In this document: piece after piece, positions 1 through 5,995 of the stretch
Layout: every line of letters starts with the position of its first letter
Position numbering within the stretch: position 1 is the stretch's first letter
DNA from: Euryarchaeota archaeon UBA128
GTDB taxonomy: Archaea > Thermoplasmatota > Poseidoniia > Poseidoniales > Poseidoniaceae
Direction of reading: 5' to 3'
Assembly (NCBI GenBank): GCA_002496955.1
Contig: DALZ01000132.1
Coordinates: forward strand, 3,477 to 12,845
DNA length: 9,369 nt
The notes under the pieces: model-generated
Told to the model about the DNA's origin: nothing
The model's database searches: none
Seen by the model: only the letters and a program-made list of their open reading frames with translations
Translations under genes and position numbers: made by a program

Positions 1-378
1 TTTTGAAATCCTAGTGGTGGTCTTAAATGCCGAACCTAATGTGCCGTACAAAATTGGAACAGTTGCTTTGGATAGTTTTGTATCAGCCCATTCGAGCCAT
101 TTCGTAGTTCGTTCTTCATCGCCGTTGGAGAGTAATTTCCCAGCATTGTAATTATTATCGATGTATTTCATTATCGGTGTTGAATCTGTGTGGTGTTGGC
201 CATTTTCGTCGGTAAACACGGGAACTTTCCCCCAATCTCCTGCGAACGCGACTGATTTTTTTATTTTCAAGCCATTGACAGAAACATAATCAACATCTAG
301 TTTGAGATATTCTATGATTCCTCTAACTTTCCAACAGAAAGGACAGGTGTGCAACATGTGTAATGACACTTTTGCCAT
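1..378 (-). CDS. Glutaredoxin/GST-fold protein, mPGES2-like (3' end cut by window)
   Basis: The first 126 codons of a thioredoxin-fold oxidoreductase or transferase read leftward, still open at base 1. The start is ATG at 378-376. Residues 1-75 form a GST/glutaredoxin N-terminal domain with the dithiol motif CPFC at 12-15 (in LHTCPFCWKVRG), the cis-proline loop GKVPVF with Pro53, and a DST turn at 65-67 where GST-fold proteins bind the glutamyl part of glutathione. From about residue 85 an alpha-helical C-terminal domain begins (TTKWLEWADTKL, then LYGTLGSAF). The W-x-x-WAD helix resembles microsomal prostaglandin E synthase 2 and related GSTs, which is why I prefer that family to a plain glutaredoxin. 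It lies 25 nt downstream of the unknown gene at 404-751 and is probably co-transcribed with it; there is no clear Shine-Dalgarno. The physiological thiol and substrate are unknown, since most archaea lack glutathione. The fold is confident; the exact function is not. Confidence 0.82.
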   Translation of the reverse strand, partial: MAKVSLHMLHTCPFCWKVRGIIEYLKLDVDYVSVNGLKIKKSVAFAGDWGKVPVFTDENGQHHTDSTPIMKYIDNNYNAGKLLSNGDEERTTKWLEWADTKLSKATVPILYGTLGSAFKTTTRISK

Positions 379-403
379 GTCAATCCGAAATATCGTACCC
401 ATT

Positions 404-751
404 TCAAACCTTGTCTGCTGAATCCGGTACAGGCTTCCATCCAGTCTTCCAAAACTCTAGATCGTCTAGCCACTTTAACCACTCGATGTCTGTGCAGGAT
501 AATAATCGAATTGCTCTACTATCCAGGGCCTCTTTATTCACCAGTGATAAAGATCCATTGTCTAAACATTCTTGCCACTCAACTTGCATTTGCCTGATCC
601 TGCGCTTAGCCTCTTCAGGATTGTCAAAATTTCGTTCGCACATGTCTCGAAGCTCTAGTAACCATGTCCGTCCGTCTTTAGTAACAGGTTCAATGACTCT
701 GTCGGAAGGTTTCTTTCTTGAGAATGGCCACCATCCCATAAACTTCCGCAT
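404..751 (-). CDS. Hypothetical small Trp-rich protein
   Basis: I do not recognise this family. It encodes about 115 residues, mostly charged and helical, with a basic N-terminus (MRKFMGWWPFSRKKPSDR), a central helical region rich in Arg and Glu, and a Trp-rich end (IEWLKWLDDLEFWKTGWKP). It has no clear membrane segment; it looks cytosolic and could bind a partner or membrane surface through its aromatic ends. The frame extends upstream to a TTG at 778, but that codon lies inside an inverted repeat, so I place the start at ATG 751; ATG 739 (giving MGWWPF) is a further option. No Shine-Dalgarno precedes any of them. The stop at 404-406 lies 25 nt before the GST-like gene on the same strand, which suggests an operon and possibly a shared job. 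Reality as a gene is likely because of this tandem spacing and the natural-looking composition; an opposite-strand frame over the same bases looks like its shadow. Confidence 0.68.
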   Translation of the reverse strand: MRKFMGWWPFSRKKPSDRVIEPVTKDGRTWLLELRDMCERNFDNPEEAKRRIRQMQVEWQECLDNGSLSLVNKEALDSRAIRLLSCTDIEWLKWLDDLEFWKTGWKPVPDSADKV

Positions 752-763
752 AGGTAGTACTTT

Positions 764-778
764 TTGAACTTGGTTCAA
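764..778. repeat. Short inverted repeat upstream of the minus-strand operon
   Basis: TTGAAC-TTG-GTTCAA has perfect 6-bp arms around a 3-nt centre. It lies 13-27 nt before the preferred start of the minus-strand gene at 751 and in the divergent region shared with rlmH. The position and symmetry would suit a dimeric regulator's operator, but 6-bp arms can occur by chance and no second copy was seen in the window. Confidence 0.35.
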
Positions 779-794
779 GATAACCGTCAGTTAG

Positions 795-816
795 GTATAT
801 GATTCAATAGTATAAG
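795..816. promoter_or_regulatory. Divergent AT-rich promoter region, TATA-like boxes
   Basis: The spacer between the divergent gene pair (rlmH rightward, 404-751 leftward) contains GGTATATG at 795-802 and AGTATAAG at 809-816. On the plus strand the first lies 30-37 nt before the rlmH ATG at 832, near the place of a TATA box for a leaderless message. On the minus strand TTATACTA-like sequence lies upstream of the leftward operon. Neither gene has a Shine-Dalgarno. The assignment rests on position and composition alone. Confidence 0.4.
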
Positions 817-831
817 TCTACTGAGCGACAC

Positions 832-1260
832 ATGGGAAGAATATCTGTACACTTACACGGGTTAGCGAAAGAAAAGGCCTACGCAGAGATGCTGAAAAAT
901 TATGGGGATAGGCTAAAATCGTGCAGCATTGACATAGTATTCCATAACAGCAAAAAATCGTTAGATGATTATTTTGATGCCATCAGTAAAAATTCAGCAT
1001 TATATTTGCTAGATGAGAATGGCGATGAGTATACATCCCGAGACTTTGCAAAAACGATAAAGCAGTGGACGGTAAGCAATAGAGACGTAAGTTTAGCAAT
1101 TGGACCTGTAGATGGCTGGGGTGAATACAAACACCGAAACACAAACTTGATTGCTCTCTCTAAGATGACCTACCCCCATGAATTAGCAGCAGTAATGCTA
1201 GTCGAGCAGGTTTATCGCGCAACGGAAATTATCAAAGGGAGTAATTACCATAGGAATTGA
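832..1260 (+). CDS. rlmH: Ribosomal RNA large subunit methyltransferase H (SPOUT)
   Basis: This 142-residue protein matches the RlmH family (COG1576), which uses SAM to N3-methylate a pseudouridine in helix 69 of 23S rRNA (position 1915 in E. coli) on assembled ribosomes. Family landmarks are in order: a LDENGDEYTSRDFAKTI segment at 60-76, matching the conserved L-x-G-x-x-x-S-S-x-E-F-A block; the SAM-binding trefoil-knot loop LAIGPVDGWGE at 88-98; and the signature C-terminus SKMTYPHELAAVMLVEQVYR at 110-129 ending in NYHRN, whose Tyr-His-Arg tail is typical of the family. Its length is slightly shorter than the ~155 residues of E. coli RlmH. The start is ATG 832 with no Shine-Dalgarno (leaderless is likely). 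Whether the archaeal homologue modifies exactly the same base is inferred from the family. A membrane protein follows 45 nt downstream. Confidence 0.92.
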   Translation: MGRISVHLHGLAKEKAYAEMLKNYGDRLKSCSIDIVFHNSKKSLDDYFDAISKNSALYLLDENGDEYTSRDFAKTIKQWTVSNRDVSLAIGPVDGWGEYKHRNTNLIALSKMTYPHELAAVMLVEQVYRATEIIKGSNYHRN

Positions 1261-1305
1261 GCAAATGCTCAAAGAGAACCCATTGCTAGGAGTGTTACTG
1301 ATAGT

Positions 1306-2052
1306 ATGATTATCGCTGAATCAACCGTCGTTTGGATGCTTCTAGTGTTCGATGCAGTCATTGGCGTGGCCTTGGTTTTTGGAGCCAAAAGCCAACCCTT
1401 TCCTACCCCTGCAAAGAGATTTGGCACACTGATTTTGATTATTACAGGCTTATTGCTACTCGGACAATCTGCACCAAATCCAACAAGTTTGGAGGCTCAT
1501 TTAGGGATATTATCAGTAATTGGTGCCTTTGGTTTGGTTGCGGGTATTCATCATATGTTGAACACGCGTCGGGAAGTCTTGGTGGCTCCAATGTCAGGCT
1601 TTCTGTTTTGTGTGGGAGTTGCCGGTCTTATTACTAAAACATGGGACGATTTAACAAAGTTAGAACACTGGGCAGGCTTCTTAGCGCTAGTCGTACTTGC
1701 TGGCGGCCAAACATGGTTAGTATTCCGTGGGTTGTTAATTGGGCGGCTGCCACTTGCCTGGAGTCAGGCTGGTATGGTTGCACTCCACCGCGGCCAATTA
1801 CACGGTTCTCATGGTGCAATAGAATGTTTCGAGAAGGCGTGGGATGCCGACGAAGAACATCTAAATCCAATGGCATATTCTGCTCTGTACAAGATTAATT
1901 TATTTCTTAATGACTCTGAACAAGCAAAACACTGGAAGGACCTTTTTTTAGAATCGGGCGGGAATAATTCAGTAGCCGCTGAATGGCTGGCTGCGATCGA
2001 TGAGTGCTTGTCAGCGATGGGCTACACACCAGTCGTAGCTGAAGAAGAATGA
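1306..2052 (+). CDS. Five-helix membrane protein with TPR-like C-terminal domain
   Basis: I do not recognise a named family. The 248-residue product has about five hydrophobic segments: residues 8-27, 39-55, 66-84, 92-110 and 122-145. A soluble all-helical tail follows at about 152-235. The tail has tetratricopeptide-like character: AWSQAGMVALHRGQ, then HGAIECFEKAWDADEEHLNP, then a helix around YSALYKINLFLNDSEQAKHW, a pattern of paired helices with small residues at TPR packing positions. The likely role is a membrane-anchored scaffold or assembly factor, but that is inference. ATG 1306 is preceded by AGGAG at 1288-1292, about 13 nt away, which is a rather distant Shine-Dalgarno. It lies 45 nt after rlmH, may share its transcript, and is followed by a T-run terminator. 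Confidence 0.8.
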   Translation: MIIAESTVVWMLLVFDAVIGVALVFGAKSQPFPTPAKRFGTLILIITGLLLLGQSAPNPTSLEAHLGILSVIGAFGLVAGIHHMLNTRREVLVAPMSGFLFCVGVAGLITKTWDDLTKLEHWAGFLALVVLAGGQTWLVFRGLLIGRLPLAWSQAGMVALHRGQLHGSHGAIECFEKAWDADEEHLNPMAYSALYKINLFLNDSEQAKHWKDLFLESGGNNSVAAEWLAAIDECLSAMGYTPVVAEEE

Positions 2053-2072
2053 CTAGAATATACCAAGTATTG

Positions 2073-2095
2073 GCCTTTTTTTGCCGAAAAAGAGC
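2073..2095 (+). terminator. T-run terminator with weak hairpin after the TPR-membrane gene
   Basis: GCCTTTTTTT followed closely by GAAAAAGAGC forms a short imperfect stem (CTTTTT against AAAAAG, extended past a bulged A). The seven-T run at 2076-2082 begins 24 nt after the stop codon. Archaeal RNA polymerase stops at T-runs in the non-template strand, so the T-run is probably the working signal and the stem secondary. Confidence 0.5.
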
Positions 2096-2108
2096 AAAAT
2101 ACACAACG

Positions 2109-2116
2109 TTTTATGT
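2109..2116 (+). promoter_or_regulatory. Possible TATA box for the 2140 gene
   Basis: TTTTATGT lies 24-31 nt upstream of ATG 2140, in an AT-rich spacer between the preceding terminator and a gene without a Shine-Dalgarno. This is the expected position for a leaderless archaeal transcript. The match is weak and rests on placement. Confidence 0.35.
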
Positions 2117-2139
2117 AGTTTAACATACATATACTACTA

Positions 2140-2448
2140 ATGGGACTGGAGATGTTTAAACAGAGATGGATGCCAAGTTTGATGATAGTAATTCTTGCAG
2201 TTTGGTTTGTCGCTAACCTACTCTCGCAATTAGTATATATCTCAATCAATGGAACTCCATATGATGGAGTCGCTATGTTGACTTCACTCGGCCAAATTTA
2301 TTATTTCATTATTGCCATCGAACTTATTTTATGGCTATATCTATCTGGATTATTGATTGTAAAAGTAATTAAACACGTCACGCAAAACCACTTGAACAGG
2401 GAAATTGGTAATGCTGGAGAGCTATCAAAAACGACATCCATGGCGTAA
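2140..2448 (+). CDS. Small two-helix membrane protein, unknown function
   Basis: A 102-residue protein of unrecognised family. Two long hydrophobic helices are clear: about residues 11-34 (starting MPSLMIVILAVWFVANLL) and about 50-76 (around YYFIIAIELILWLYLSGLL). They are joined by a polar loop containing NGTPYDG. The C-terminal ~25 residues are soluble and mixed-charge. The short basic N-terminus (KQRW) suggests a cytosolic N-terminus and a hairpin topology with both ends inside. ATG 2140 is preferred because an AT-rich TATA-like stretch lies upstream; ATG 2152 is a possible alternative start. It begins a run of three plus-strand genes (this one, DUF2203, adenosyltransferase) spaced 42 and 26 nt apart, probably one operon. 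The function cannot be guessed from sequence. Confidence 0.72.
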   Translation: MGLEMFKQRWMPSLMIVILAVWFVANLLSQLVYISINGTPYDGVAMLTSLGQIYYFIIAIELILWLYLSGLLIVKVIKHVTQNHLNREIGNAGELSKTTSMA

Positions 2449-2490
2449 TTCTTACGATGGATTCAAGACCCTTCTCGTTCAAAGACATCC

Positions 2491-2976
2491 ATGTCTGATA
2501 TGTCCGAGATACGAAATTATTCAGGCCGTCCTATGGAAATTACTGATTTAATAAATTTTGAAAGCGCCATAGACGAGGTGCCTTCAGGGGCTAGAGTCGT
2601 GACCATCGAAGAAGCGAGAATAAGTTTGGGAACGGCAAGGAAGCTGTTAATTGAACTACAGTCAATTAGTGACAATGCGGCAGATTTGACAGAAGAACTT
2701 GATATTGTCTTGGAGAGTTACGATTCCAGCCATGATCATGTTTGTGAGTTGGCTGATTATCTGGCGAGCATGATTCATTCTTGGCATGGAGTAGTAGATA
2801 AATTAGAAAAAACTGGAGCCAGAATGGCTTGCTTAGATCCAGGAAGGCTGGAGTGGTATGGTGTTGTAGATGGGCAGTTGGTGTCATATTCATGGGCTCA
2901 GGGTGAGGAAGATATTGAGTGGTATCATGCCATTAATTCCAGTTTTCTTTGCCGTAAACCACTCATAGAAGCATGA
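2491..2976 (+). CDS. DUF2203 family protein
   Basis: The 161-residue product matches the pattern of the uncharacterised DUF2203 family. Near the N-terminus a helix starts RVVTIEEARISLGTARKLL (residues 35-53), like the family's F-T-x-x-E-A opening and following long helix. The second half carries the diagnostic block: G109-A-R at the start, a LDPGRLEW segment (115-122), VDGQLVSYSWAQGEEDIEWY (126-145) and SFLCRKPL (151-158). These correspond to the family's 'lkdldxGlvDFpa - vyLcWklGE-eixyWH - gfagRxPl' pattern. The Trp-x-x-Gly-Glu and Tyr-His residues are conserved here, while the usual DFPA is replaced by EWYG. The biochemical role of DUF2203 is unknown to me; it looks cytosolic and helical. 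No Shine-Dalgarno precedes ATG 2491; ATG 2500 is also possible. It sits between a small membrane protein and an adenosyltransferase. Confidence 0.8.
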   Translation: MSDMSEIRNYSGRPMEITDLINFESAIDEVPSGARVVTIEEARISLGTARKLLIELQSISDNAADLTEELDIVLESYDSSHDHVCELADYLASMIHSWHGVVDKLEKTGARMACLDPGRLEWYGVVDGQLVSYSWAQGEEDIEWYHAINSSFLCRKPLIEA

Positions 2977-3002
2977 AATAGGCCTGCACAGGCGGGATAA
3001 GG

Positions 3003-3701
3003 ATGGTTAGGATTAATCGAGTGTACACTGGGACTGGAGATAATGGAACATCGGCATTTGTGGATGGCTCAAGGCATAGAAAGTCCCATCCAAGATTTGT
3101 CGCTGTTGGCACTTGTGACGAACTAAATTCGATAGTTGGAATTATTCGTCGCGAATGCGCTTCCTTGCCAAATCACGCCGATGGTGGCAACAGCGCTAGT
3201 ATTGGTCGGATTCAAAAAATTTCAGCAGCCGCGCTGGATAGAATCCAAAATGAATTGTTTGATTTAGGCGCTGAACTTGCTTGTGTTCCAGAAAATTTAC
3301 CCGATTACATGCAGTTGATTAGCGAGCAACAATGTGATTCCTTGACTGATGAAATGGATGCTTGGATTGAGCATTTGGAGCCGCTAACCAGTTTTATTCT
3401 TCCTTCTGGAATTGGGCCTGAGCCAATCATTCACCATGCACGATGTGTAACTAGGAGATTAGAGCGCAGCCTCATTGCAATAAGAGACGATTCTGGTGAG
3501 GATGCAGTAAGAAACGAGGCGATAGTTTACATCAATCGACTGTCGGATTGGTTCTTTGTTTTTGCACGCTGGGTCACAAAAAATCTAGGTGAGAGTGAGG
3601 TATTATGGACGCCACTGGCAAAACGCCAAGAATCTAGCAATGTCTCAGGGATGATAAAGAAATTCCATGCTAACGAGCAGGATTTTGACAACTTAGAATA
3701 A
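3003..3701 (+). CDS. PduO-type cob(I)alamin adenosyltransferase
   Basis: Transfers the 5'-deoxyadenosyl group of ATP to cob(I)alamin, making adenosylcobalamin for radical enzymes such as methylmalonyl-CoA mutase and ribonucleotide reductase. The family's hallmarks are in order: the ATP-binding N-terminus YTGTGDNGTSAF (8-19), GTCDELNSIVG (36-46) with Asp39, FILPSG (131-136) with the Phe that closes the lower face of the corrin, HHARCVTRRLER (144-155) with the Arg cluster contacting ATP, and YINRLSDWFFVFAR (176-189) with Asn178. At 232 residues it is longer than the usual ~180-200; the extra length is a Gly/Ser/Asn-rich segment at about 54-76 and a C-terminal extension after about 192. ATG 3003 lies 26 nt after the DUF2203 gene; no clear Shine-Dalgarno is seen. 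Its last 9 nt overlap the tail of the opposite-strand Nudix gene. In this family, EutT and CobA types can be excluded by these motifs. Confidence 0.93.
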   Translation: MVRINRVYTGTGDNGTSAFVDGSRHRKSHPRFVAVGTCDELNSIVGIIRRECASLPNHADGGNSASIGRIQKISAAALDRIQNELFDLGAELACVPENLPDYMQLISEQQCDSLTDEMDAWIEHLEPLTSFILPSGIGPEPIIHHARCVTRRLERSLIAIRDDSGEDAVRNEAIVYINRLSDWFFVFARWVTKNLGESEVLWTPLAKRQESSNVSGMIKKFHANEQDFDNLE

Positions 3702-4103
3702 GCCATTTTGTAGCGCAAACTCACGCGCTTTACTAATCACAGACTTTGTCTCGTTGTGAGTTGCTAAATCTAAGGCATGTTCCCAGTCGAGCCACATATA
3801 GTCCCTGTGTTCATTTGAGAGACTTACTGAGATTTTATCAGTAGTCGCTAAGTACCAAAAGACTTGCTTGTTGGTCTTTTTTCCCTTGTGCTTGAAACTG
3901 TAATTTGTACGTTCTTCGAACCCATCGATAAATTCAATATCGGAAATCCCAGTCTCTTCACCCAATTCTCTAGCGGCGGTCACTAGATTATCTTCGTCAC
4001 TATCTTCAACATGGCCTTTTGGCAGGTCCCAATGGCCTTGGGGATATTGCAGTAGTAGAATTGTGTCAAAGTTGACCAAAACAACCCCGCAGGAGGTCTC
4101 CAT
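3693..4103 (-). CDS. Nudix hydrolase, probably Ap4A-hydrolase-like
   Basis: A 136-residue Nudix protein that should hydrolyse a nucleoside diphosphate linked to another group; the best guess is diadenosine tetraphosphate (bis(5'-nucleosyl)-tetraphosphatase, asymmetrical type). The support is the early CGVVLV strand, GHWDLPKGHVE (23-33) leading into the Nudix box at 30-53 with R45, E46, E49, E50 and G52 (REx2EExG), the KGKKTNKQVFWYLA segment (73-86), and EHRDYMWLDWEHAL (98-111), typical of this subgroup. The spacing from Gly30 to Arg45 is one residue longer than the canonical box (canonical G-x13-RE, here G-x14-RE). Minus-strand ATG 4103 has no Shine-Dalgarno but a TATA-like ATAAATAA lies 28-35 nt upstream. 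It is convergent with the adenosyltransferase and divergent from the methyltransferase-like gene. Confidence 0.9.
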   Translation of the reverse strand: METSCGVVLVNFDTILLLQYPQGHWDLPKGHVEDSDEDNLVTAARELGEETGISDIEFIDGFEERTNYSFKHKGKKTNKQVFWYLATTDKISVSLSNEHRDYMWLDWEHALDLATHNETKSVISKAREFALQNGLF

Positions 4104-4130
4104 GCTACACGCAGTAAGTTATTGGTCAAG

Positions 4131-4138
4131 TTATTTAT
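4131..4138 (-). promoter_or_regulatory. TATA-like box for the Nudix gene
   Basis: On the minus strand this reads ATAAATAA, 28-35 nt before the Nudix start codon. With no Shine-Dalgarno present, the spacing fits an archaeal promoter driving a leaderless or nearly leaderless message. Confidence 0.5.
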
Positions 4139-4231
4139 CCTAAATGGCGTAGTATATTTGTAGTACTGTCACCAATTAAGTCTTGACAATATGTAATAGT
4201 AAAATGAAAAAATTCTAAATTTGTTAGCAAT

Positions 4232-4240
4232 TATATATTA
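4232..4240 (+). promoter_or_regulatory. TATA box for the methyltransferase-like gene
   Basis: TATATATTA lies 19-27 nt before ATG 4259, and the gene has no Shine-Dalgarno. Archaeal TATA boxes centre about 26 nt before the transcription start, so the transcript should begin at or within a few bases of the start codon. The A/T-rich box is one of the clearest archaeal signals in the window. Confidence 0.6.
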
Positions 4241-4258
4241 GAGATTAATGGGTTAAAT

Positions 4259-4834
4259 ATGACCTCTTTTATCGCTTTTCTGAAACAAAAATTATTTTGG
4301 AGAAAAGACATGAAAGCTGAACGATTGGTGTCGGTCAGAAAACTAGCACCGATGATTTTTTCTGAGCCGGGTAAGTTACTTTATGTCGGAGCTAGACACG
4401 ACAGGATGGATTTTGGAAATGAATTGAAAGAAGCGGGAAATGAGTTCACAATTTTGGAAATTTTCGAACCAAATGTCAAGCATTTGAGAGAGGCCTGTCC
4501 TTGGGCAACTGTAATTCGAGGAGACGTACGCAAATTAGATAATTTCTCAGAGAACCAATTTGATTATGCGTTCTGGTGGCATGGACCTGAGCACATCAAA
4601 GTAGAAGAGCTTCCAGAAGCGCTAATAGGCTTGGAAAAAATCACCAAAAAAGCTGTTGTTTTGGGCGCCCCTTGGGGTATCTATCCACAACACCATCTAC
4701 ATGGAAATCCCCATGAAGAACATGCAGCATCGTTGTATGAGCATCATTTTGTCGAGCTAGGATATGAAGTAGAAGCGATCGGCGCTATCGATAAAATTGG
4801 GTCTAATGTGACTGCAGTGAAATATTTACAATGA
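4259..4834 (+). CDS. Class I SAM-dependent methyltransferase-like protein
   Basis: A 191-residue protein with the Rossmann-type methyltransferase pattern. Strand 1 and the glycine-loop region are KLLYVGARHDRMDF (39-52; the loop is GAR rather than the common GxGxG). An acidic end to strand 2 is in FTILEIFEPN (63-72), a GDVRKL turn at 88-93 corresponds to the residue contacting the adenine, and strand 4 is FDYAFWWHGPEHI (101-113). Similar WWHGPEH motifs occur in small uncharacterised methyltransferases acting on small molecules or sugars. A His-rich stretch follows (QHHLHGNPHEEH at 144-155, then YEHHF at 160-164) and could bind metal or form the substrate pocket; this is speculative. The first ~30 residues are an amphipathic basic extension before the core. 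ATG 4259 is chosen for the TATA box just upstream; ATG 4310 is an alternative. The acceptor is unknown. Confidence 0.78.
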   Translation: MTSFIAFLKQKLFWRKDMKAERLVSVRKLAPMIFSEPGKLLYVGARHDRMDFGNELKEAGNEFTILEIFEPNVKHLREACPWATVIRGDVRKLDNFSENQFDYAFWWHGPEHIKVEELPEALIGLEKITKKAVVLGAPWGIYPQHHLHGNPHEEHAASLYEHHFVELGYEVEAIGAIDKIGSNVTAVKYLQ

Positions 4835-4857
4835 CTTACCTGTATTAGGAACGGAAG

Positions 4858-4866
4858 TTATACATT
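4858..4866 (+). promoter_or_regulatory. TATA-like box for the DHH phosphoesterase gene
   Basis: TTATACATT lies 22-30 nt before the GTG start at 4888, in the 53-nt spacer after the methyltransferase-like gene. No Shine-Dalgarno is present. This suggests that the gene has its own promoter and a leaderless message, and it supports the GTG start. Confidence 0.45.
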
Positions 4867-4887
4867 CTAACTTCTAACCGTAGGCTC

Positions 4888-5865
4888 GTGAGTGAGTTAC
4901 AGATACCTCAATTTATTCGAATCGTCGCAGATTCAGATTTTGATGGTCTTTGTGGTGCAGCAATTCTTAAGAAATACAACCCGGAAGCAGAGATAATATT
5001 TACTCATGCTGCGCAGATAAGAAACGGAAGCATGGATGATTATATCGACCGTGAAACAGTGATTGTAGATTTACCATTCCATCAGAATTGTGGGTGGTAT
5101 CTCGATCACCACCAGACGAATAGACCTACTATCGAACAGTTAAGCGTATTTGAAAAAAACGGTGGAGTTATTGATTGGCAACCAACGCCTTCGGCCGCTA
5201 GACTTGCATATGAGAGGGCGAAAAATCATGCAGATTTAGGTAATTTTATTGAATTAATGCCTTTTGTTGATGCTCTGGATTCTGGTGGCATAACACTGCA
5301 GGAGTTCATCGACGACGGCGACTTAATGTGTTTTAGTAGAACTTTGTCACAGACCGAATCTCAGTATATGATTGATATTGCTAATCTGTTAGCAACGGGC
5401 TTAACGATTAGGGAAATAATGATTTTACCAGCGGTTGTTGACAAACTAAAATTTCAAAGAGAAAGCCGCAAGCAATTACAGCAGTTAGTGATTGAAAATA
5501 CCAAAGTAATCAATCGGTTAGCCATATGCCATCTCGAAAATACTGGCTATTATTCTAATGGCTACTTAGTCACAGCAACATTCGGTGATTCTGTTGACGC
5601 ATGTTGCATAATACATGGATACAGTGATGGTGAGATAAATGATGCAAACAGACCACCTCTATCAGCTAGTTTCTACGCTAATTCGTTCAACATGAATGGT
5701 CAAGGCAAATATGATTTGTCGCGCTTAGCAACGCGCTTCGACCCAAATGGCGGCGGCCATGTGAATGCCTGTGGTTGTAGAATTCAAGACCCGGGATTAG
5801 AGCATAATCTAACCGAATGGCTCAGTATGTGGGCTGATCGTGATACTGTGTTAAAGATTCATTAA
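4888..5865 (+). CDS. DHH/DHHA1-family phosphoesterase
   Basis: A 325-residue metal-dependent phosphoesterase of the DHH superfamily (RecJ, NrnA, PDE and pyrophosphatase relatives). Motif I is VADSDFDGLCGAAIL (13-27) with Asp15/17/19, motif II is VIVDLPF with Asp61, and motif III is LDHHQTN with D73-H74-H75, which gives the family its name and binds the metal pair. A further acidic motif is in FVDALDSGG. The C-terminal DHHA1 substrate-binding domain ends with DPNGGGHVNACGCRI, holding the GGGH signature at 288-291. Size and domain order resemble archaeal NrnA/RecJ-like proteins that degrade short oligonucleotides or cyclic dinucleotide products, but the substrate cannot be settled from sequence. 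It starts with GTG 4888, supported by a TATA-like box. It is followed by a strong hairpin terminator, so it closes its transcription unit. Confidence 0.88.
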   Translation: MSELQIPQFIRIVADSDFDGLCGAAILKKYNPEAEIIFTHAAQIRNGSMDDYIDRETVIVDLPFHQNCGWYLDHHQTNRPTIEQLSVFEKNGGVIDWQPTPSAARLAYERAKNHADLGNFIELMPFVDALDSGGITLQEFIDDGDLMCFSRTLSQTESQYMIDIANLLATGLTIREIMILPAVVDKLKFQRESRKQLQQLVIENTKVINRLAICHLENTGYYSNGYLVTATFGDSVDACCIIHGYSDGEINDANRPPLSASFYANSFNMNGQGKYDLSRLATRFDPNGGGHVNACGCRIQDPGLEHNLTEWLSMWADRDTVLKIH

Positions 5866-5871
5866 ACGAAT

Positions 5872-5902
5872 GAAAAAATCCTAAACCATGTGGACTTTTT
5901 TC
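5872..5902 (+). terminator. Hairpin and T-run terminator after the DHH gene
   Basis: GAAAAAATCC pairs with GGACTTTTTTC across a 10-nt loop (5882-5891), giving ten base pairs with one bulged base; the right arm carries six T residues at 5896-5901. It begins 7 nt after the TAA of the phosphoesterase and separates it from the giant gene. The A-run of the left arm would also provide a T-run for leftward transcription. Confidence 0.65.
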
Positions 5903-5995
5903 TGAATATTAGCCTCATTGTCAACTTAACATCTTTAGTTTCATAGGTTTTCTTGCCGGTTAATTGAATAGCAACCTACTAGGCGGGTAATATGT

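Noticed and set aside
363..767. 134-codon plus-strand open frame
   Set aside because: It lies antisense over the minus-strand gene 404-751 and the start of the GST gene; its Ser/His-rich composition matches no family, and the minus-strand tandem pair is more convincing.
1332..1898. Plus-strand alternative-frame openings and the minus-strand opening 1634-1876 inside the membrane-protein gene
   Set aside because: They are out-of-frame shadows of the 1306-2052 gene, with Cys/Trp/Arg-rich, unnatural composition.
2433..2493. 10-bp direct repeat GACATCCATG near the end of the 2140 gene and at the DUF2203 start
   Set aside because: Short, only two copies, no mobile-element or attachment-site context.
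2982..2993. GCCTG-CA-CAGGC inverted repeat between the DUF2203 and adenosyltransferase genes
   Set aside because: The 2-nt loop is too small for a stable RNA hairpin as drawn and no T-run follows; it is not supported as a terminator and is weak as an operator.
2141..3042. 13-bp identical string TGGGACTGGAGAT at 2141-2153 and 3029-3041
   Set aside because: Both copies lie in coding sequence in unrelated contexts, with no flanking similarity; coincidence is the simplest explanation.
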